From the NCBI RefSeq assembly GCF_020905345.1, contig NZ_JAJJMO010000001.1, positions 682,001 through 746,000 on the forward strand: a stretch of DNA of 64,000 nt. Reading direction: 5' to 3'. The notes beneath the pieces were generated by a model, which saw nothing but the letters and a program-made list of their open reading frames with translations, made no database searches and was not told where the DNA came from. Position numbers and translations under genes: made by a program. Of this stretch, positions 44,972 through 55,000 are shown piece after piece. Each line of letters begins with the position of its first letter. Position 1 is the first letter of the stretch. The stretch comes from Flavobacterium pisciphilum (GTDB lineage Bacteria; Bacteroidota; Bacteroidia; Flavobacteriales; Flavobacteriaceae).

Positions 44972-47404
44972 TTAATTTCTGTTACTCTCTTTTATCTGTC
45001 TTTCTTTAAATTGTTTTTCTGCAAAACGATATAGAAGTGAAAGGGTGAATTGTCTTCCATTTCGATTAGAAATTCTATTTATTGTATAGCTGTCATTTAT
45101 CGTAGTTACCTTTTCTTTTCTGGTATCTAAAACGTTGATAGCATTGACACCAACAGTTAATTTATTGGATAAAAAACTTTTGTTTACTGATAAATTCAGG
45201 TAATAAATAGCTGCTGTTGTTGTCTGAGCGTTTTGAATTTTTCCGCTATAACTCCAAAACCCCTGAAAATTAAGATCTTTAGGCAGTTTTACCTGTGCTC
45301 TTATCTGAAACTGCCAGTATTGACTTGAAAAATCGAAATCCTGTCCTTCATATATTCCTTTTTGTGAGAACTTATAAATATTAAAGCTGGAATAAAGACT
45401 GATTCTTTTTATTGGATTGTAATTCAATGTAGCTTCGAGTCCGTATTTATCTTCTGAGTCTAAGTTGACCGGTACAGTAACAAAAGAATTTTCTCCATCC
45501 TGATACACATAATACTGCATAACATCTTTTGTTCTATGATAATATATGGAACTGCTCAGGTATACCTTTTCAAAATTTTTATTGGCTCCAAATTCATACG
45601 CATCCACATATTCCGGATTCAAATCTGGATTACCAGCAAGTTGATAAGTAAAATCTTTTATTTCATTAAAAGGATTCAGATCCCAGATCGAAGGCCTGTT
45701 TATTCTTTTACTATAACTTAGTTGTAATCCCGCTTTTTCGGAAAAAGCGTAACCTAAATGTACTGTAGGAAACAACCGATTGTAATCGATACTTTTTGTA
45801 AATTCCTGTTTGTCATCTTCAATTTTAACAGATGTATATTCATCTCTTAAACCTAGCTGATAGTTAAATTTTCCCCATTCACTTCCATACTGAATGTAGG
45901 CTGCTCCAATTGTTTCTTTATAATCTAAATCATTATCCAGTCCTTTAAAAACTTCCCACTGATCTGAAATCAGGTTTTCGGCGAGGTATTTATTTGTAAC
46001 ATTACGATGCTCTCCTTTTAAACCAAATTCTAAATTTCCTTTTTCTTTTACGGGTGTAACATAATCTGTCTGTAAAACATAATCTTTATTACCATTTTGG
46101 TTATTAGTTCTCAATTGCATCGGGTTTTCTACATCCGGTATTGTTTTTTGCGTACTAATATTCCAGTCTTTGGTACTATCCCAGAAATCATATTGAAAAT
46201 CGATCGTAAATTTTCTTCCTTTTTTATCAAAATTCTTTAAATAATTTAGTTCTATCTGATTGTAACTCCTGTTTTCCAGAGACTTTGTATTTCTATTAAA
46301 AATACTGTCTGCCACATTTCCTGTGTTATAATTATATCCTAATGCAGACTTATCTTTGTCTTTTGTTACATTAATATTATAGGCAAGAGTAATGCTTTCC
46401 TTATCTGTAAAATAATAGTCAAAACCACCATAGAACAAAGCTCCGTCATCGTGTCTGTTTTCTTTTTCAAACTGATATAAATTTCTGTTTGGACCTAACT
46501 CATCAGATACTTGATTCGAACTGTATTTTCCTTTATAATCTGTGTAACGTTCTCCAACAGTGGCAAAAAAATTGAATTTATTTGTTTTGTAGTTTATAGA
46601 ACTTCCTATCCTTGAATCTATAGGAACTCCATATCTTAACGTTAATTGACCATTTACACCATCTTTTTTGTTTTTCTTCAGGATAATGTTCAATATTCCG
46701 GCAGAACCTGTTGCCTCATATCGGGCAGAAGGATTAGTAATGATCTCTACTCTGTCTATATTTATGGCAGGAATTTGATCTAAAGCATTGTTTAAGGTCA
46801 GTCCGCTTCGTCTTCCGTCTATTAATACTGTTACATTCGAGCTTCCTCTTAAACTTACCTGTCCGCTAGCATCAACCGTAACTGATGGTATGTTTTCTAA
46901 TATTTCGAGTGCAGAATTACTTTGTGCAAGGATGTCTTTGCCCACAGTAAAAACTTTTTTATCTCTTTTATAAGAAAGCGTGCTTTTTTGACCTGCAACC
47001 ACAACCTCGTTAAGAATGTTTATATTGGCCTGAAGCTTTATCTCTCCCAGATGAGCTTTTTTATTAGCGTTATCCAGAGTTAATTTTTTTGAAAATGTAG
47101 AATAATCGTTATAGCTTACCTCAACAATGATATTTTGTAAAGGAGCCTGCATTTCAAATGTTCCATTGGCCTCTGTTATTCCGGCGATCAAAAACTTTCT
47201 ATTTGAGTCTAATACGGCTACATTCGCATAAGGCATTGGTTCAGATTTCTCATTAACGACTTTACCCGAAATAGTTCCTTTGAAACTAACATTAGTTTGT
47301 GTACTCGTTTTTGTACTAGTCTGTGCATTGATTTGCACATTGGTTAATATGCTAAAAAAAAGCAAGATGAGTATAGCAATTCTAGTCCTGATTTTATATT
47401 TCAT
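44972..47404 (-). CDS. TonB-dependent outer-membrane receptor-like protein (OMP_b-brl_3 type)
   Basis: 810 residues. Signal peptide at about 1-28 (QINAQ); carboxypeptidase-regulatory-like domain at about 42-130 (GTISGKVVNEKSEPMPYANV); plug at about 150-255 (SALEILENIPSVTVD, SNVTVLIDGRR, IDRVEIITNPSARYEA, AGILNIILKKN); then a barrel of about 530 residues ending FTLSLLYRF followed by a charged tail. No STN domain, so unlike the FecA-like receptor it should not signal through FecR. Embedded in the NRPS operon (40 bp after the hydroxylase gene, 12 bp before the thioesterase), it likely moves the peptide or its metal complex across the outer membrane; direction is not known. Confidence 0.88.
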   Translation of the reverse strand: MKYKIRTRIAILILLFFSILTNVQINAQTSTKTSTQTNVSFKGTISGKVVNEKSEPMPYANVAVLDSNRKFLIAGITEANGTFEMQAPLQNIIVEVSYNDYSTFSKKLTLDNANKKAHLGEIKLQANINILNEVVVAGQKSTLSYKRDKKVFTVGKDILAQSNSALEILENIPSVTVDASGQVSLRGSSNVTVLIDGRRSGLTLNNALDQIPAINIDRVEIITNPSARYEATGSAGILNIILKKNKKDGVNGQLTLRYGVPIDSRIGSSINYKTNKFNFFATVGERYTDYKGKYSSNQVSDELGPNRNLYQFEKENRHDDGALFYGGFDYYFTDKESITLAYNINVTKDKDKSALGYNYNTGNVADSIFNRNTKSLENRSYNQIELNYLKNFDKKGRKFTIDFQYDFWDSTKDWNISTQKTIPDVENPMQLRTNNQNGNKDYVLQTDYVTPVKEKGNLEFGLKGEHRNVTNKYLAENLISDQWEVFKGLDNDLDYKETIGAAYIQYGSEWGKFNYQLGLRDEYTSVKIEDDKQEFTKSIDYNRLFPTVHLGYAFSEKAGLQLSYSKRINRPSIWDLNPFNEIKDFTYQLAGNPDLNPEYVDAYEFGANKNFEKVYLSSSIYYHRTKDVMQYYVYQDGENSFVTVPVNLDSEDKYGLEATLNYNPIKRISLYSSFNIYKFSQKGIYEGQDFDFSSQYWQFQIRAQVKLPKDLNFQGFWSYSGKIQNAQTTTAAIYYLNLSVNKSFLSNKLTVGVNAINVLDTRKEKVTTINDSYTINRISNRNGRQFTLSLLYRFAEKQFKERQIKESNRN

Positions 47405-47444
47405 TATTTAATTTTTAAACTATTCGGATTATTATTTTATCAAA

Positions 47445-49082
47445 CTAATTTGTTACGACTTCATTCATTTCAGATTTGTACTCGATTATTTTTTCACCAA
47501 ACAATCTTTCTGATTCTACACCTTTGTTTCGACAATATTCTAAAAGCTGATTTGATTGTACAATTGGTTCTGATTCACTGGTATATTTAATAGAACTTAT
47601 GTGTTTTAGCCATGGCTCCATACCCATTGCGTAGACAAATACATTTTTGGCAGAGAACACATCAATCAATGCTTTTGCCTGTTCAAAATTACATCCTGCC
47701 AATCTTCTGGATTCATCCATATCTCTCTGAATTGGATTAGGCAATAATGGTCCGTAAAGCCATGATAAAGGTGCTCCATGACATTCCATTCCTAAAAATA
47801 CTACATCAATGTCTCCTATTACCTTGTGAATTCTTTCATATAATTTTGGGGCTATATTACAGGAGTCAGCAGCAAATAACATTTTAAGTCCATCATTATA
47901 TTCGATGCTATGACAGATCTTACTTCTAACATCCAGATCACAATGTTCTCCAATGAATGGAAGACCAGTGATTTTAAAATCAGGGAAATGTTTAACTTCC
48001 ATATCGCCTAATTCTATAATGTTTTTGAATCCGATTTTTTCAAACATAATTTTCAAACTTGGATCCTGAATACTTCCTCCACCACATTTAGGAACAATAA
48101 TATTACCTATTCTTCCTCTTATTCTCAATAATGTTTCGAATAGAATATGATCCTGATGATTGTGTGTGATAAGTATATAATCTATTTTTTCCGGTAAATC
48201 TTCATATGAAAATCTCGAAATATCGGTTTCATAACCATAACTGATGATTGGGTCAACCAAAATTGTTGTTTCTTTTGTTTCTGTTAAGATACAGGCATGT
48301 CCAAAATATCTCGTTAATACTCCTTCCCCATCGTATTTTTTGTATTCTTTAGGTTTTTCTGTTGTAAAAAATGTTCTAAACAAAATTTCCTCATCTTCAT
48401 CTGTTATCTCAAATATTTCTAATATTTCACTATACTTTTTAGGTTTTAGAGACATTCCAAATAAACGGTCTATTTTATCGCTTTTAAACGGAAGGTCTAA
48501 TCTCAAAATTTCAGGAGATGCTAATTTTGGTGTGCTTAGAACAAAACTTCTAGAATCATCATCTAAAACTAAAAATAAATTGACACTTTGTATTTTTTCA
48601 TCATAATACTCCGTTTCATATAATAAAGCTTCGAAAAAGCGAAAAGAAGGATTGTTATTGATATCATACACTAATTCTACCAGCCCCTGAAGACTTTCTG
48701 GTATTTTTGCATACAAATCGATTAAAGCATAACCCTTTGCATTATTTTTTAATAAGCTATGTAGTTCCAGTATGTCGTCATTAAGTTCTAATAGCTTAGC
48801 ACATCTTTCTGTAGTAATATCAATTAATGATTGAATCTCGTCAACACGCTCCCCATTATAATCAATAAATGGTCCACCAAGCATTTTTGGGTTTTTTACA
48901 GCTGCCGCATGAATCATTGGATTCTGAACATATGATTTCATAATTTTTAGATGTCTCGATGTGATGTTCATTGCAGCTGTGGCAGGCGAAACAATATGCG
49001 GCCATGCATACCAGTTATCAATTAACGGCTCGATTACTAAATTAGGCTTGATGTAAACTAAATCTTCATTATGTACTCTCAT
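47445..49082 (-). CDS. CmlA-type di-iron beta-hydroxylase (MBL-fold)
   Basis: 545 residues. The N-terminal half, with VYIKPNLVIEPLIDNWYAWPH and SPATAAMNIT in the first 45 residues, matches the substrate-carrier-recognising domain of CmlA, the chloramphenicol-pathway enzyme that beta-hydroxylates an amino acid while it is bound to a carrier domain. The C-terminal half has the metallo-beta-lactamase motif HNHQDH near residue 306, further ligand candidates at GEHCD and FAADSCN, and GMECHGAPLSWLYG near 429, the family block with a conserved Glu. In CmlA this fold holds an oxygen-activating di-iron centre rather than zinc. Encoded 8 bp after the NRPS with the odd terminal domain, it should hydroxylate the beta carbon of one carrier-bound residue. 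Which residue is not known. Confidence 0.82.
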   Translation of the reverse strand: MRVHNEDLVYIKPNLVIEPLIDNWYAWPHIVSPATAAMNITSRHLKIMKSYVQNPMIHAAAVKNPKMLGGPFIDYNGERVDEIQSLIDITTERCAKLLELNDDILELHSLLKNNAKGYALIDLYAKIPESLQGLVELVYDINNNPSFRFFEALLYETEYYDEKIQSVNLFLVLDDDSRSFVLSTPKLASPEILRLDLPFKSDKIDRLFGMSLKPKKYSEILEIFEITDEDEEILFRTFFTTEKPKEYKKYDGEGVLTRYFGHACILTETKETTILVDPIISYGYETDISRFSYEDLPEKIDYILITHNHQDHILFETLLRIRGRIGNIIVPKCGGGSIQDPSLKIMFEKIGFKNIIELGDMEVKHFPDFKITGLPFIGEHCDLDVRSKICHSIEYNDGLKMLFAADSCNIAPKLYERIHKVIGDIDVVFLGMECHGAPLSWLYGPLLPNPIQRDMDESRRLAGCNFEQAKALIDVFSAKNVFVYAMGMEPWLKHISSIKYTSESEPIVQSNQLLEYCRNKGVESERLFGEKIIEYKSEMNEVVTN

Positions 49083-49090
49083 GATATTTG

Positions 49091-52000
49091 TTATTTTTCT
49101 GTTGATAAAAATTTTTCTTGATTTTTTGGTAGTTTTGCAAATCGGCTTTCTGTATTAATTTCGATAATCAGCCCGTTATCGAACATGCTACTTTTAATTT
49201 CTAAAGGATAATTCTGTTTTCTTAACAGGTTTGTCACTTTTATTTCATTATTATCCAATTCAATATCCGGATTTTGAGTACCAGATAGGTCTAAATTGTT
49301 AAACGACCCTAAAGTAAACTGACTTAGTTTAAAGTTGTTTTTGTTGTAAAAGGCTTGGTTTAATAAACCATACGGAATTTGCTGATATTCTTTTGAAACC
49401 AAATAATTTCTTTGAATTTCTGAAGCTGTAATCTCCATAGAAGCACTATTTTCTAACCTAACCGGTACCGGAATTGTATTTGTAAACTGTCCTATTCTAT
49501 TTTCCAGATCAAAACCCATTAATTGGGTATCTCTTGAATTAACTGTTATCTCAATCAGGAATGTTGAATTCATTCTTATGTAATTCTTCAGACAGTATGA
49601 TAGAATATAATTACTTAACAATATTCCGTTTGATCGGCAGAATTGTTTTATTTCATTTAATTCGATTTCACCAATTTTCACCAAGATCTTTTTAGATTCT
49701 GTTTCTGCTTTTCTATCAAAAGGATGTGTTAGCAAATCATTCGATTGATTGTTTTCCAAAATATCAGAAAGTGATACTATTCTATTCTCAAGTGATTTTT
49801 TAAAATAAGCTGAGTCAATATATTTCTTTTGAATTTTGGCAAAAATTCCATTACCTCCAACTTTAAGACTAATACTGTTTTCATTTCCGTTGTATTGATC
49901 ATGAATGTATTGCATTAACATATTATTGGATTGAAAATCAGTAATAATATGATGAATCGTGATTTGTACAATAGCATTTACATCATCATGACAAATATCG
50001 ATATGACACATATCTCCTTTATCCAATTCAAATGGTTTGTTTTTTGCTTTTAACAAATATTCCTGAATATTTTTACGGTCTGCCAGATTAGTCAGATTGT
50101 ATATAACATGTGGTGTAAACTCAGCAATAGGAATCAGTTCCTGATAATTTTCATCACCATCTTTAATTATTTTAATTCTTAATTCTGGAATTAATTCAAA
50201 TATTTTAAAAATGGTCTTAGCAAATTTCTCTTTATCAAAAGGAGTTAATTCAAATGTGAAATATTGAATTGGATGCTCGTAAATGCCATCATTTGTATAT
50301 ACCTTTTGATTCTCTGATAATGCAATTCGTTCTTTATAAACATTTAGTTCGTCTACATCTACCAACACTACATCCTCTTTTTCGAGATGTTGTGCTAATT
50401 CGTTTATTTTTGGATACTTTAAAATTTTAAGTACCGGCAATATATATCCTTCTTTTTTTAATCTTGCAGCCACCTGAATAGACATCAATGAGTTTCCGCC
50501 TACTTCATAAAAATTATCGTCGATTCCTATTTTCTCAATTCCAAGAACCTGTTGCCATATTTCTACCATTTTCTTTTCGACTTCATTTCTCGGGGCTGTA
50601 TATTCTTTTCTGATAATGTCTTCTCCAGTAATATCAGGTAATAATTTGCGGTCTACTTTTCCGTTAGAATTTAATGGCATAGATACCAGCTCTACATAGA
50701 AACCAGGAATCATATAATCTGGGAGGTTTTGGGCTAAATAGGATCTTAATTCTGATTTATCTATAGTATTTGATACTGATACATAATAAGCAACTAGTAC
50801 TTTTTCTCCTTTAATTTCTTTTGCAACAACAACAACTTGCTTTAAGGATTCTGAATAATCAATTATTCTGGCTTCTATTTCTCCTAATTCTATTCTGAAT
50901 CCGCGAATTTTTACCTGTTGATCTTTTCTGCCTAAAAACTCTATATTTCCATCTGGCAACCATGCTCCCAAATCTCCAGTATCATACATTTTAGTTCCGG
51001 GCTTAAATGGATTTTCTATAAACTTTTCAGCAGTTAATTCTGGTTTGTTCAAATATCCTCTTGTTATTCCTGCCCCTGATAAATATATTTTACCCGGAAT
51101 ACCTACCGGAACTAATTTTAACTGTTCGTCTACAATATAAGTTTGTGTATTAGTGATTGGCTTTCCTATAGGAATAGACAAATAATCTTTTCTGTCAATC
51201 TTAAAATAAGTGCTGTATGTAGTATCTTCTGTAGGGCCATATAAATTATAAACCTCAGCAGTTTCTAAAGGTAATCGTTGAAGAATATCATAAGATATAG
51301 GTTCACCTGCCATATTTAATATCGCAACTTTATTCCATGAAACTCCTTCTTCTAATATTTCCCTCACCACAGAAGGTACTGTATTTATCAATATTTTATC
51401 TTCTTTTTCGATAAAGTCACGAATCTCTAACCCATGTTGCAATACTCTCAGTTTTTTTCCTATTGATAGTGTATAAAACATTTCATATACCGATAAATCA
51501 AAGCAATAAGAAGTTGCAGCAAATACGATATCAAAGGCATCTGAATCAAATAGTTTATCAGACCATTGTATCAGCTCTACTGTATTTCTATGTTCTACCA
51601 TTACCCCTTTTGGATTACCTGTTGTTCCTGAAGTATAAATTACATAAGCCAAATCTTGTGGCGAACTGATATTTTCGAGATTTGATTTTGAAAAACGTTC
51701 CTGATTTGCATAAAACAATTCTAATTCTTCATGATCCAAAATCAACTTGCAATTACTGTCTTTTTCGATATAATCAATACGTTCCTGAGGATATGCCGTG
51801 TCTATAGGAACATAAGCTCCTCCTGATTTTAATATTCCGAAAATAGCCAGAATCATTTTCTCGTTTCTATCCAGCCTTATTCCTATCAAATCATTAGGTT
51901 TAATATTAAATTTGTCTCTTAAATAGCTTCCTAACTGGTTTGCTTTTTGATTCAATTCATTGTAGGTAAGGCTTTTATTCTCAAAAAGAACTGCAATACT

Positions 52001-55000
52001 TTCCGGTGTTCTTTTTACCTGATCTTCAAATAAACTGATAATTGTATCTTGGTTGGCATGTAAATATTCTGTGTCGTTAAATCTGGTCAACAATTCTTCT
52101 TTCTCCTCTGCCGAAATAATAAAATTCCTGTCAAGAATATTTTCAGGTTGCTTTATTAAGATATCTAGAAACGCTGTATAATAGTTTTGAAGCTTTGCTA
52201 TTGTGATGCCATCTTTTAATTTTCTCTGCTGACGCCATGATACTTTTATACCATTACCAATTGGTCGCACAAACAGATCTAAAAAAGTATTTGTGGCTTC
52301 GAAACTGATATCATCAAATTGAGATTCCTTGATTTCCTCTATGTGTTTTAAATCAAGTTCATTGTAAATATGAAAATCAATATAATTAAACATGGTATCA
52401 AAAAAAGGATTCTCTTCTCTGTTACTTTTTGAAAAACGGGTATGCAATTCAAATAAACTAATGCCTTCAAATTGTTTTTGGATATTGATGAGTTGATTTA
52501 TTTCCTTTACAAATTGCAGTATTGAACCTTCTGTTCTTTTTATTCTAAATGGAATCGTATTTAAAAAACACCCCAGCACTTTATCTCCATCTTCAGATAA
52601 TGGTCTGCCACTTGTAACAATACCTGCCACAACATCATTGTCGTATGTGAGCATTTGCAATGTATACAGATAGGCTGCAAAAGTTATTGTTTTAAGGCTA
52701 ATAGATTGATTTACACTAAATTCTTGTAATGCATTATATCTATCACCATTCAGAACAAAATCAGTATTTTTAACAACTATTTCTTCTGTAAAAATGTCCA
52801 GACGCTTGTAATCTTCAAGCATGTTAGCCCAATATAGATTATGGCTTTCGCTTTTCTTGATGCATCTTTGTTCAAATACATACTCTTTATACGTTAGTGA
52901 TAGTCTTTTTAATGATGGAATTTCTCTTTTTTCCAAAATTGCAACATAAGTATTGTTGAGTTCTGTCATTAAAGATGCTACGCTCCAGCCGTCAAGTATA
53001 GCATGGTGAAACTGAAATAACAAATGCCACTCATTTTGGGCAGTTTTATAGATTTTCATTCTCCATAATCCTGGTTTTGTTATTTCAAAAGGGTTTTCTG
53101 TTCGCTCCTGAATCATAAATGTTTGAATTTTATGATGCTGGTCTTCCTTATTTTCATTAGAAATATCTTCAAATCCCAATTGAGTTTTAATGCTATTATA
53201 AACAAGATGAACTGGTTCACTATAGTTTTCTAAATCGTAGGCCGTGCGCAGGATTTCATGTTTTTTTGTCAAAACAGTCATTGCTTCAGTAAATAAATCC
53301 TGTTGAAAATTTGATGTGGGTACAGGAAAGAAAAACTGGTCATGATATACTCCGTTATTTCCGTTTATAGAAGAAGCATATAACATACCTAATTCTATAT
53401 CGCTCATAGGAAAAATCGAAGCAATATTTTTTTCATCCAATCTCAGTTCTTCTGATAAACGTTGAAAATCTTCCTCTATTTTTATTTTTACAATAGGAGG
53501 TATTTCACTTTCTATACGTTCCAGTTGTATAGACAATAGTTCTTTGATGGATAATAAAGCATAAATATCAGCTAGTTTATAATTTAGCCCCAATTCTTTA
53601 TTAATTCGACTCAGTATTCTTATCGATCGTATGGAATCACCGCCCAGTTCAAAGAAATTATCCGTAATACCTATTCTTTCAACTCCCAGAACATCTTGCC
53701 AGATTTCTGTTATTTTTCTCTCTGTTTCATTTGAGGGTGCTACATATTCTTTACGTATCAGATCTTCTCCTATTATTTCTGGCAGTGCTTTTTTATCAAT
53801 TTTTCCACTTGATGTTAATGGTACGTTTTCTAGAACAACATAAAAGCCCGGAACCATGTATTCTGGTAATTTTTGCTGCAGATAATTGCGCATTGCTGCT
53901 TTATCAATTTCCTGCTCCTGCAAATAATAGGCTACAAGTTTCTTCTCGCTGTTTATTTCTTTGGTGGTCACCACGACTTTTTTAATTCCCGGATAGTCCA
54001 TGGTCGCTTTTTCGACTTCTCCTAATTCAATCCTGTTCCCTCTAATTTTTACCTGATTGTCTATTCTTCCAATATACTGTATAGTACCATCCGGCTTCCA
54101 TTGTGCGATATCACCGGTTCTGTATACATAATATCCCTCTCTAAACGGATCCGGAATAAATCGTTCCTGAGTAAGCTGATTTAGGTTTAAATATCCTTTG
54201 GCTACTTGAATTCCGGAGATTAACAATTCGCCTGCAACACCCATGGGCTGAAGTTGAAATGCATCGTTAACAATATATATTTTTGTATTCGCTATTGGTT
54301 TACCAATACTTACTCCCTCGCGAATTGTATCAACATTGGTAAGATCGATAGCTGTTACATCTATAGCAGCTTCTGTAGGTCCATAAAGATTATGAAGGCG
54401 TGTCTTTGGAAATTTTTCTTTACAGTTGTATGCCATAACTGCAGGCAATTCTTCTCCACTACAAACAATATGTGACAAACTACTTGCACTAACTGTTGTG
54501 TTTTCTAATAAAAATACACCCAGCATAGAAGGTACAAAATGAATGATTGAAACTCTTTTTTCTTCAATCACATTTTGCAAATAATAAGGATCTTTGTGTC
54601 CATCTGGCTTTGCTATTACCAATGTGCTTCCAGTTATAAACGGTAAAATCAATTCCCAGACTGAAACATCAAAAGTATAAGGTGTTTTTTGAAGAAATAC
54701 ATCTTTTTCAGTAACTTCAAGGTAATCTTTCATCCACATCAAACGATTGTATAGACCTGCATGATGATTCAATACTCCTTTTGGGTTTCCTGTTGAACCA
54801 GAGGTGTAAATACAATACGCTAAATTTTGCGTTTTGGCGGTTACTATATCATTTGTTTTACTGTAATTTTCCTGAAGATTTTTAAATTTTTGAAATTCAT
54901 TCTCATCCAAACAAGTTTTCAAATTACCATCTTTGATAATATAAGTTATTCTATCTTTTGGATAAGTAGTATCTATAGGAACATAAGCTCCTCCTGATTT

